From Aquimarina sp. Aq78 (GTDB lineage: Bacteria > Bacteroidota > Bacteroidia > Flavobacteriales > Flavobacteriaceae), in the NCBI RefSeq assembly GCF_900299525.1, contig NZ_OMKA01000001.1:62001-126000 (forward strand): DNA of 64,000 nt, written 5' to 3'. Both the position numbers and the translations under genes were made by a program. Positions 7,741-15,501 of this stretch are shown here, piece by piece. Position 1 is the first letter of the stretch. Each line of letters starts with the position of its first letter. The notes beneath the pieces are model-generated. The model was not told where the DNA came from. It made no database searches and worked only from the letters and a program-made list of their open reading frames with translations.

Positions 7741-8859
7741 TTAAATACTTTTTCTAAACGTTCGCCTCATCTTGTGTTGCTCATGTTCATAGCCATTCCA
7801 AAGGGCCTGGATTGCTTTATTTTCTTCAAGTTCGGGATTAGTTTCGACAACTTCGATCCCATTACGAAGAAAAGCTTCATTCATTTCTTTAAAAATAAGT
7901 GCAGTAACTCCTTTATTTTGGTATTCAGGATCTACTCCTATAAGATAAAAAGCTGCTGTATCATTTCTACGCTGTGCTTTTAGGATATGAAGAAATCTTA
8001 GAGGGTATACTTTACCATTCATTTTTTTCAAAGCTTTGGAAAATGAAGGCATTACGATAGAAAATGCTATGAGTTTACCTGTTTTATCCGCGATGCAGGT
8101 AATATACTCGGGATTTAGATATGGTAAGTATTTTTTCTTATACATATCTATTTGGTATTGCTGTATAGGAACAAAAGTTTGTAAACTACTATAGGTTTTA
8201 TTTAGTAGATCAAACATGTCATCAGCATATTGAAGTATCTCTTTGCTTTTGTTAAATTTAAGGAGTTGAAGCTGATAACGTTCTTTAATAACCTGAGCAA
8301 ATTTTATTACCTTTTCTTTGGTCTTTTTCGGAACTCTTATTTTGTATTCTACCCATGTAGCAGCAGGTTCAAAATTAAGTTGCTCCATATGTTTCGAATA
8401 GTAAGGGTAATTGTACCAGGTAATCATGGTATTTAACTCTTCAAATCCTTTAATTAGAATTCCTGCTTTATCCATATTTGAAAAACCTACAGGGCCCTCC
8501 ATATATTCTAAACCATGCTGAGTTCCATATTCTGAAACTTTTTGTAATAATGCTTTGGTTACTTCAATATCATCAATGACATCAAACCATCCAAAACGTA
8601 CTTTTGGTTTTTTTTGTTCGTTTACTTCAATCCAATTGATAATTGCAGCGATTCTTCCTACTATGGTATCGCCTTTGTAAGCTAAGAAATATTTTGCATC
8701 AGAGTTTCTAAAAACAGGATTCTTCTTTGGATTCATCACATCTACTTCTTCCTTGATAATAGAAGGAACATAATATGGGGAATCTTTATATAATTCAAAA
8801 GGAAATTTAACAAACGTTGTTAAATCTCCTTTTGAAGTAATTTCTTTAATCGTAATCAT
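7741..8859 (-). CDS. GNAT-fold protein, YghO-like
   Basis: A 372-residue cytoplasmic protein of the YghO-like group. The C-terminal part (about residues 240-370) has GNAT acetyltransferase features: a TCIADKTGKLIAFSIVMPSF strand region and the acetyl-CoA pyrophosphate loop region VDPEYQNKGVTALIF. The N-terminal part (residues 20-130, VGRIAAIINW) is a second, degenerate GNAT-like half, which is typical of this family. EGPVGFSNMDKAG is a strongly conserved family segment. Substrate is unknown; some databases label relatives as GTP cyclohydrolase, which the sequence does not support. Flanked by the peptide genes and the barrel-tail protein, both on the same strand but with gaps over 130 bases. 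Confidence 0.8.
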   Translation of the reverse strand: MITIKEITSKGDLTTFVKFPFELYKDSPYYVPSIIKEEVDVMNPKKNPVFRNSDAKYFLAYKGDTIVGRIAAIINWIEVNEQKKPKVRFGWFDVIDDIEVTKALLQKVSEYGTQHGLEYMEGPVGFSNMDKAGILIKGFEELNTMITWYNYPYYSKHMEQLNFEPAATWVEYKIRVPKKTKEKVIKFAQVIKERYQLQLLKFNKSKEILQYADDMFDLLNKTYSSLQTFVPIQQYQIDMYKKKYLPYLNPEYITCIADKTGKLIAFSIVMPSFSKALKKMNGKVYPLRFLHILKAQRRNDTAAFYLIGVDPEYQNKGVTALIFKEMNEAFLRNGIEVVETNPELEENKAIQALWNGYEHEQHKMRRTFRKSI

Positions 8860-8995
8860 ATATCATCTCTAATTCATCACAAATATATAATCCTTTTATT
8901 AAATATTATGATTGCATACAGATCATTTTAATAATAATTGCATTAGATTCTTTATTTAAATGCTTAAAAGAGTTTTATTCCTGCTTTTTTCACCA

Positions 8996-10672
8996 CTACT
9001 GATCTATTTTTTCTAATTCTTTGTCTAGATCCGAGTCATCGGTCTTATTATCTTTTTCCTCTTTGTTTTTGCGTTTTTGTTCTTCTTTTTTTCTTTTCTT
9101 TTCTTCTTTTTGACGCTTCTTTTTCTCTTTTTTTCTTCTCTTTTCTTCTGCTTTCTTATTTTTTTCTTGCTCCTTTTGGTACTTTTCGTACTCAGCATCT
9201 ACATCTTCCTCTTGCTTTTTCTCTTCTTTTTCTTCTTGCTTTTTCTCTTCCTTTTCTTTATTGTCAGAATCTAGCTCTTTTTCCATTTTTTCGAGTTCCT
9301 GGAGCTCTTTATCTATATCTTGTAGCTCTTGATCAACCCCTTGTTGTTTCTCCATTTTATCCAATTCAGCATCAATATCATCGATCATTTTTTGCTTTTC
9401 TTTCTCTGCTTGGATTTCAGCTTTTTCAGCTTTTCTAGCTTCTTTTGCTTCACGTTTTAGACGTCTAGCTTCTTCTTTCTTAAATTTCTTACCTTCTTTT
9501 TTAGCGATCTTTTCATTTTCGATACGCTCACGCTCCAGTCGTTCTGCAGTTCGTCTTTCATCAAGATCTTTTTCAATACCTTCTCTTAGACTATCATCTT
9601 CAAAATCATTAACAAAAGGAGTTGTTTCTAATTTAAGACTATCATTTTCATTTTCTTCACCTTCTTCACGGTCATCAAACTCATCTTCATTTTCTTCATC
9701 ATTTTCTCCTTCACCTTTATTCTCTTCTTTTTCTCCGTCTTTAATACCACCTTCTAATCCTGGCTGTTCAATGATCTCGTCTTTGGTATGCCAGTCAAAT
9801 CGATAAGAAGCCCCAAAACTAAAAGTAAAAATAGAAGGGGTATCTTTAAAATTGAATGCAATATTTGCATCCAACTGTAAGTCTTTATTATATAAATAGG
9901 CCCCTCCGAGTCTAAGAATATTATCACTGTAAAAATCACTTTTTTGTCCCTGGTATTCTCCAAAAGCTGCCCATTTCTCATTAATTGCATGGGTAGAAGT
10001 AATAATCCAACCAATAATCGGATCATCTGTAGTTACTTTATCAACAATCAAGTTGGTCACTAATACCCAGTTTCCATTTAAACTAGTGGTCCAGTTATTC
10101 TGAGTCATTAAAACAATCTTTGGGCTAAAAGTATCGTCGTTTGGCGCAGTAAATGGATTGTCCTTTGATACAAAATTAGCTCCAACATAAGCAGAAACTG
10201 CTGGGATAAGGCTTTTCCACTTAAACCTGTAGCGCTCTTTCCAGCTTTTTAATTCATCATAATTAGTAGAATCTTTTTTTGGTCTCTTATAGGGATCGTA
10301 AATAAGGTATTTTGCACCAATCGTATTTACTTCAAAATTACTTCTCTTTATTTTTTCTTCGTTACCGCCAATGGTTTGTCTAACCCCATCTGCTCTAAAT
10401 GTACCATTTAACCTAAGTTCTAATTGTTCAATTAACAAGCCATATCGCACAGAATAATCAAACTTAAAAACATTAGTCTTTGTATTAAGGAGTTTATGTT
10501 TCTCTTTTCCAAAACCAAAACCACCTTCTAATTGTAAAACATTATTACCAACCGAAAAAGCACCTTGTGATGTACCAGGTCTATTGGTATTGATCTTCTC
10601 GGTATATTGTGCAGAAACCGTTAGGCTACATAAAAATAGGGTAATTAATAACAGAATAGACTTAGGGCACAT
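8996..10672 (-). CDS. Outer-membrane transporter-like beta-barrel with charged coiled-coil tail
   Basis: The ATG at 10672 gives a normal signal peptide (MCPKSILLLITLFLCSLTVS, then AQ) and a 558-residue protein; the longer frame from 10816 has a -7 promoter element inside it and was rejected. Residues about 20-300 resemble the phenol-degradation/transporter-like barrel family seen in many Bacteroidota, starting with the typical INTNRPGTSQGAF stretch and alternating strands that end in FSFGASYRFDW. From about residue 310 to the end the protein is almost entirely Lys, Glu, Asp, Arg and Gln, with long predicted coiled coils. The tail has no match I recognise. A barrel with a charged periplasmic or surface-exposed stalk is an inference. 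Confidence 0.75.
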   Translation of the reverse strand: MCPKSILLLITLFLCSLTVSAQYTEKINTNRPGTSQGAFSVGNNVLQLEGGFGFGKEKHKLLNTKTNVFKFDYSVRYGLLIEQLELRLNGTFRADGVRQTIGGNEEKIKRSNFEVNTIGAKYLIYDPYKRPKKDSTNYDELKSWKERYRFKWKSLIPAVSAYVGANFVSKDNPFTAPNDDTFSPKIVLMTQNNWTTSLNGNWVLVTNLIVDKVTTDDPIIGWIITSTHAINEKWAAFGEYQGQKSDFYSDNILRLGGAYLYNKDLQLDANIAFNFKDTPSIFTFSFGASYRFDWHTKDEIIEQPGLEGGIKDGEKEENKGEGENDEENEDEFDDREEGEENENDSLKLETTPFVNDFEDDSLREGIEKDLDERRTAERLERERIENEKIAKKEGKKFKKEEARRLKREAKEARKAEKAEIQAEKEKQKMIDDIDAELDKMEKQQGVDQELQDIDKELQELEKMEKELDSDNKEKEEKKQEEKEEKKQEEDVDAEYEKYQKEQEKNKKAEEKRRKKEKKKRQKEEKKRKKEEQKRKNKEEKDNKTDDSDLDKELEKIDQ

Positions 10673-10689
10673 ATTCAATAGATTTGGTT

Positions 10690-10697
10690 CAAATATA
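10690..10697 (-). promoter_or_regulatory. Candidate -7 element TATATTTG
   Basis: Matches the Bacteroidota -7 consensus TAnnTTTG on the minus strand, 17 bases before the ATG at 10672. No clear TTG at -33. It supports the shorter start of the barrel-tail gene. Confidence 0.5.
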
Positions 10698-10772
10698 GCA
10701 GATTTTATCATTTTTTTAGGACTGTCTACCTGTAATTGTATGCAGAGTTCATTATTTTTGAAAAAAAATGTT

Positions 10773-11042
10773 ATGCAAGAAGCATCACTACAAGGGGTAT
10801 TAAAGATAATTCTCATTATAATCTTAGTATATTATGGACTAAAGGTAATAACGCGATTATTTGGTCCTCTATTGCTTAGATATGTTACAAAGAAAGCAGG
10901 AGAGAAATTTAAACAACAATTTGATCAATACCAACAACCCCAGCAGTCTGCAGAAGGTGAAGTAACTATTGAAAAAAAATCGAAACAAAATTCTTCTAAT
11001 AAAGATGTAGGAGAATATATCGATTATGAGGAAATTGATTAA
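10773..11042 (+). CDS. DUF4834 family membrane-anchored protein
   Basis: An 89-residue protein from the ATG at 10773. MQEASLQGVLKIILIIILV is the family's N-terminus; the longer frame to 10584 would run antisense through the signal peptide of the neighbouring gene. One N-terminal transmembrane helix (residues 8-24) is followed by a basic juxtamembrane stretch and a hydrophilic, Gln/Lys/Glu-rich tail ending YIDYEEID, probably cytoplasmic. The function of DUF4834 is unknown. It lies 32 bases upstream of the YfhO gene and is commonly found beside it in flavobacteria as far as I recall, so a joint role at the membrane is likely. Confidence 0.82.
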   Translation: MQEASLQGVLKIILIIILVYYGLKVITRLFGPLLLRYVTKKAGEKFKQQFDQYQQPQQSAEGEVTIEKKSKQNSSNKDVGEYIDYEEID

Positions 11043-11074
11043 TTTGGCTCTTTATTAGTAAACTCACACACATC

Positions 11075-13516
11075 ATGTCTTTAATCAAAAGATTCTTACC
11101 TCATATACTTGTCATTTTAGGTTTTGTAATAGTTTCATTGGCTTATTTTAACCCAGTATTAAGTGGGAAAATGCTCTATCAAAATGATATAAAGCATTAT
11201 GAGAGTATGGCTAAACAACAAAACGATTATCGGACTAGTACCGGTAAAGAAACGTATTGGAATAATTCTGCTTATGGGGGAATGCCTACTTATCAGCTAG
11301 GAGCAAAATTCCCACATGATTATATGGATAAATTGGATCGTTTGATTCGTTTTTTACCTAGACCAGCAGATTATCTTTTTCTTTATTTGCTTAGTTTTTA
11401 TATTCTGATGCTTGTCATGCGTATCCCATGGAAAATTGCGATTTTAGGAGCATTAGCCTTTGGGTTTTCTACATATTTAATTGTCATAATAGGAGTAGGG
11501 CATAATTCTAAAGCACATGCAATCGCTTACTTTCCGTTGGTTCTTTCAGGGATTATAATGGTTTTTCAGAAAAGATATGTTTGGGGATTTTTATTGACAG
11601 CACTGGCCATGGGCTTAGAGATACAAGCCAATCATTATCAGATGACATATTACCTGGGGTTACTTACTCTGGTTATGGGAGTAGCTTATTTTATCGACGC
11701 TATACGAAAAAAAGAAATTCCACATTTTTTAAAATCTGTAGGTACATTGGTGCTAGCGGTGCTATTAGGGTTGGCGACAAATGCAACAACTTTATTATCT
11801 ACATCAGAATATGTTGATACCAGTATTAGAGGTAAAAACCTATTAGCAGAAACTACAGCGACTTCTTCAGAGAAGAATGGATTGGATTATGAATATATTA
11901 CAGAATACAGTTATGGTAAATTAGAATCATTAAATCTTTTTGTTCCTAAATTAATGGGATTAGGTAGAGCATCTGATTTGGGTACAGATTCTGCTTTTTA
12001 TCAAAAATTGATTGAATTAGGACAGCCTAGAGATCAAGTTAATTATTATGCTAAGGTTACAGGACTATATTGGGGAGAACAACCTTTTGTAGAAGCTCCT
12101 CCATATTTAGGAATAACAGTAGTGTTTTTAGCACTTTTAGGATTGCTATTGGTTAAAGGAAGGCTTCGCTGGTGGCTGATAGCAGGAATGATATTATCAC
12201 TGGCTTTGAGTTGGGGTAAGAATTTAGAGTTTCTAACAAGGTTTTTTATTGATTATGTACCTTTTTATAATAAGTTCAGAGCAGTATCAAGTATTCAGGT
12301 CATTTTAGAGTTATTAATACCTATTGCTGCTGTTTTTGGGTTACACCGTTTCTTTAATGACAAAATATCTATTGAAGAAAGGCAAAAGAAATTTTTAATT
12401 TCATTAGGAGTTTTTGGAGGATTGTGTCTGATTTTCTGGCTATTTGGAGGAAGTTTATTTAGTTTCAAGTCGTCTTCAGAAGTTCGATTAGGAATTGAAC
12501 AACCTGCTATTTTTGATGCTATCAAAGAAGATCGAATTGCAATCATGAAAAGTGATAGTTTGCGTTCACTTCTGTTTATAATTCTAATGGGAAGTGTGCT
12601 TTGGCTTAGTTTAAAGAAAAAGTTTTCAGAAAATATTACCCTTATCGCACTAGGAGCACTAATTGTAATAGATTTAGTTACTATAGATAGACGTAGTGTT
12701 GATAATGAAGGTTTTATCTCTAAGCGTGAATACAGAAACTATTTTCAACCAACTGCGGTGGATAAAGAAATTTTAAAAGACGAATCTTATTTTAGAGTAT
12801 TAGACCAGGCTAGAGGTTTTAATAATTCACACACGAATTACTTTTTTAATTCTATTAACGGATATACTGCAGTACGTCCCAGAAAAATGGAAGATATGTA
12901 TTTCGGCCATATTGCCAAAGGTAATCTGGAAGTAATCAATATGCTTAACGTAAAATATGTAATTCAACAAAATAAAGAAGGACAACTAGATGTTCAACAA
13001 AACCCTTCAATTAATGGAGCAGCTTGGTTTGTTGAAGAACTAAAATTTGTGGACAATTATAAGAAGGAATTTGAATCATTAAATACCATAGATACCAAAA
13101 AGACGGCGGTTATTAGAAAAGATTATCAAGGAGATTTGGAAGGTTTTACTCCTAAAAAAGATAGCATTTCTACAGTGTCAATTTCTAAAACCCAGCCTAA
13201 TCATCTAGCATATAATGTATATGCTGCTAATCCAGGTTTTATTGTCTTTTCTGAAACATATTATAAAGATGGTTGGAATGCATATATTGATGGGAAAACT
13301 ACACCTATATATCCGGTAGATTATATGTTAAGAGGTCTAAAGGTACCAGCAGGAAAGCATTCGATAGAATTTAAATTCGAACCTCAGGTTGTAAAAACAG
13401 GAAGCACCATTACACTTACTAGTTCTATTCTTTTTGTTTTATTAGTACTTGGTGGATTATATTTTCAATATAAGAAAACGGGGAGTTTACTATCTTTAAC
13501 CAAAGAAGATAAGTAA
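11075..13516 (+). CDS. YfhO family multi-pass membrane protein
   Basis: An 813-residue integral membrane protein of the YfhO family, related to GT-C-type glycosyltransferases. About a dozen hydrophobic helices run from residue 7 to 520, with a final helix near residue 780. The large loop after helix one (YFNPVLSGKMLYQNDI and WNNSAYGGMPTYQLGAKFP) carries conserved aspartates and aromatic residues as in GT-C enzymes. The region 540-760 is a soluble extracytoplasmic domain with the family motif FSETYYKDGWNAYIDG. In Firmicutes YfhO relatives add sugars to teichoic acids; the substrate here is unknown. Eight bases separate it from the downstream glycosyltransferase, so DUF4834-YfhO-GT form one operon. 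Confidence 0.88.
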   Translation: MSLIKRFLPHILVILGFVIVSLAYFNPVLSGKMLYQNDIKHYESMAKQQNDYRTSTGKETYWNNSAYGGMPTYQLGAKFPHDYMDKLDRLIRFLPRPADYLFLYLLSFYILMLVMRIPWKIAILGALAFGFSTYLIVIIGVGHNSKAHAIAYFPLVLSGIIMVFQKRYVWGFLLTALAMGLEIQANHYQMTYYLGLLTLVMGVAYFIDAIRKKEIPHFLKSVGTLVLAVLLGLATNATTLLSTSEYVDTSIRGKNLLAETTATSSEKNGLDYEYITEYSYGKLESLNLFVPKLMGLGRASDLGTDSAFYQKLIELGQPRDQVNYYAKVTGLYWGEQPFVEAPPYLGITVVFLALLGLLLVKGRLRWWLIAGMILSLALSWGKNLEFLTRFFIDYVPFYNKFRAVSSIQVILELLIPIAAVFGLHRFFNDKISIEERQKKFLISLGVFGGLCLIFWLFGGSLFSFKSSSEVRLGIEQPAIFDAIKEDRIAIMKSDSLRSLLFIILMGSVLWLSLKKKFSENITLIALGALIVIDLVTIDRRSVDNEGFISKREYRNYFQPTAVDKEILKDESYFRVLDQARGFNNSHTNYFFNSINGYTAVRPRKMEDMYFGHIAKGNLEVINMLNVKYVIQQNKEGQLDVQQNPSINGAAWFVEELKFVDNYKKEFESLNTIDTKKTAVIRKDYQGDLEGFTPKKDSISTVSISKTQPNHLAYNVYAANPGFIVFSETYYKDGWNAYIDGKTTPIYPVDYMLRGLKVPAGKHSIEFKFEPQVVKTGSTITLTSSILFVLLVLGGLYFQYKKTGSLLSLTKEDK

Positions 13517-13524
13517 GGTATATC

Positions 13525-14817
13525 GTGAAGGTCCTGATCGTTACATATTATTGGCCACCTGCAGGAGGCCCTGGAGTACAGCGGTGGCTTAAGTTTGTTA
13601 AGTACTTTAGAGATTTTGATATAGAACCAATAGTATATGTGCCCGAGAATCCTACATACCCTCTAGAAGATACTTCGTTATTATCTGAAATTCCTGAAGG
13701 AGTAGAAGTATTAAAACAGCCTATTTTTGAACCTTATCGTTTTGCTCAGGTATTTTCTAAAAAGGAAACCAAAACAATAAGTAAAGGGATTATTGCCGGG
13801 AAAGAGAAGCAATCTTTCATACAGCGACTGCTATTGTATATACGAGGTAATTTTTTTATCCCGGATGCCCGTAAATTTTGGGTAAAACCTTCGGTTACCT
13901 ACTTACAGAAATACCTTTCAGAACATAAAATTAATGTCGTAATTACTACAGGTCCACCCCATAGTATACATTTGATAGGGAAGGAGTTGAAAAAACATAC
14001 AGGAGTAAAATGGCTTACCGATTTTAGAGACCCCTGGACTACCATTGGATATCATGACAAGCTAAAACTTACAAAGCGATCTATGCAAAAGCATATATCT
14101 ATGGAGAAAGCGGTATTAAACACTGCTGATCATGTTGTTGTTACCAGTTTTACGACAAAAGAAGAGTTTAAAGGGATTACTGATACTCCAATTTCTGTAA
14201 TTACTAATGGTTATGACAAAGAATCGATCTCTAAAACGGTTTTGGATACTACATTTACTATTTCACATATAGGATCGTTATTGTCCGGTAGAAATCCAAC
14301 GAATCTTTGGAAAGCCTTGTATGATTTAACCAAGGAAAATGAAGCTTTTTCTGAAGCATTTCGATTACAATTGGTAGGAGCAGTTAGTAATGATGTATTA
14401 TCCTCTATAAAAGAGGCAGGATTGTCTGATTTCTTGATGTTAAAAGGATATGTACCACATACAGAAGCTATCCAAATTCAAAGAAGTTCACAAGTTTTAC
14501 TATTGATTGAAATCGATAGTAAAGATACCCGATGTATTATTCCGGGTAAATTATTTGAATACATGGTATCTAAAAGACCTATTATAGCGTTGGGGCCAGC
14601 AGGTGCAGATGTATCCAAACTTATTTTTGATACAAATTCAGGATGCTTTTTTGAATATCATGAATACGAAAAGATAAAAACACAAATACTCGAATATTTT
14701 GTTCAGTTTCAAAAAAGAACATTAGCATCTCATGTTATTGGTGTTGAAAAATATAGCAGGAGGGAGTTAACTAGATCAATATCTGGTTTATTAAAAGAAG
14801 TAATTATAAGAAAATAA
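13525..14817 (+). CDS. GT4-like glycosyltransferase
   Basis: A 430-residue cytoplasmic GT-B glycosyltransferase. The start codon is GTG: the conserved N-terminus KVLIVTYYWPPAGGPGVQRW begins at once, and no ATG lies closer. The N-terminal Rossmann half (residues 1-200) is the acceptor-binding side, and the C-terminal half has the donor-binding pattern SHIGSLLSGRNPTNLW, then KLFEYMVSKRPIIALG, where the Glu of the E-x7-E-like region contacts the sugar nucleotide. Relatives act in capsule, O-antigen or exopolysaccharide synthesis. It closes the DUF4834-YfhO operon, suggesting surface glycan assembly. The sugar donor cannot be told. Confidence 0.87.
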   Translation: MKVLIVTYYWPPAGGPGVQRWLKFVKYFRDFDIEPIVYVPENPTYPLEDTSLLSEIPEGVEVLKQPIFEPYRFAQVFSKKETKTISKGIIAGKEKQSFIQRLLLYIRGNFFIPDARKFWVKPSVTYLQKYLSEHKINVVITTGPPHSIHLIGKELKKHTGVKWLTDFRDPWTTIGYHDKLKLTKRSMQKHISMEKAVLNTADHVVVTSFTTKEEFKGITDTPISVITNGYDKESISKTVLDTTFTISHIGSLLSGRNPTNLWKALYDLTKENEAFSEAFRLQLVGAVSNDVLSSIKEAGLSDFLMLKGYVPHTEAIQIQRSSQVLLLIEIDSKDTRCIIPGKLFEYMVSKRPIIALGPAGADVSKLIFDTNSGCFFEYHEYEKIKTQILEYFVQFQKRTLASHVIGVEKYSRRELTRSISGLLKEVIIRK

Positions 14818-14870
14818 AATTTGAGGTATCTAATGATAATTAATTGAGGTTTTTATTTTAGAAGGGCAAC

Positions 14871-15488
14871 CTAATTACCATATTTTTTTATAATTTCCTC
14901 TCTACTATTCACTTGTAATTTTTCATAGATATTTCTGGTATGAGTTTTTATTGTGTTTATGGATACATTAAGCTCATTACCAATTGAGGCGTAACTTTTT
15001 CCTTTTGATAAGAGTTGTAGAACATTATTCTCTCTATCAGATAAACTTTTCTCTTTTGGTAAGACAAAAGAATCTACAACTTTTCTGGCGATTAATGCAC
15101 TCATCGGTGCTCCTCCATTATATGCTTCGGTTAATGCATTGATTAATTCTTCAGGCTCTGTGTTTTTGGTTAGATATCCAATAGCTCCTGCACACAGTGC
15201 ATCAAAAATATACTTTGTATCGTTGTATACCGTAATCATTATAGACAGAAGGTTTGGTTTGATGCTTTTTAATCTTTTAACGCCTTCAATTCCATTTATA
15301 CCAGGAAGTCGTATATCAATAAGAGCAATATCAGGGTTATCACTTTTTATATTTAAAATAGCTGTTTCGCAATCTTCATATGTGCCTATAACTTTAAATA
15401 TCTCGGCTTCATTAATGATGTCTTTGTAAGAATCTAATAAAGTGATATTGTCCTCAATGATTATTACTTTTATTTTAGAATCACTCAT
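14871..15488 (-). CDS. NarL/LuxR-type response regulator
   Basis: A 205-residue two-component regulator. Receiver domain at residues 5-122: acidic pocket IIEDN, phospho-acceptor Asp58 in ALIDIRLPG, switch Thr in ITVYND and Lys in YLTKNTEPEE. LuxR-type helix-turn-helix at 140-200: LSDRENNVLQLLSKGKSY, then IGNELNVSINTIKTHTRNIY. It is encoded 13 bases downstream of the propeller-type histidine kinase on the same strand, and the two certainly form a pair. Targets are unknown; the nearest plus-strand genes are the BspA-repeat lipoproteins beyond a 500-base gap. Confidence 0.93.
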   Translation of the reverse strand: MSDSKIKVIIIEDNITLLDSYKDIINEAEIFKVIGTYEDCETAILNIKSDNPDIALIDIRLPGINGIEGVKRLKSIKPNLLSIMITVYNDTKYIFDALCAGAIGYLTKNTEPEELINALTEAYNGGAPMSALIARKVVDSFVLPKEKSLSDRENNVLQLLSKGKSYASIGNELNVSINTIKTHTRNIYEKLQVNSREEIIKKYGN

Positions 15489-15501
15489 TTTTTAAATAAA
15501 A

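Noticed and set aside
7741..8859. Database-style label GTP cyclohydrolase for the GNAT-like protein
   Set aside because: No GTP cyclohydrolase motifs are visible; the acetyl-CoA loop and two-half GNAT layout fit YghO-like proteins.
9077..9274. Phe/Leu-rich plus-strand frame
   Set aside because: It is the antisense shadow of the Lys/Glu-rich tail of the 8996 gene.
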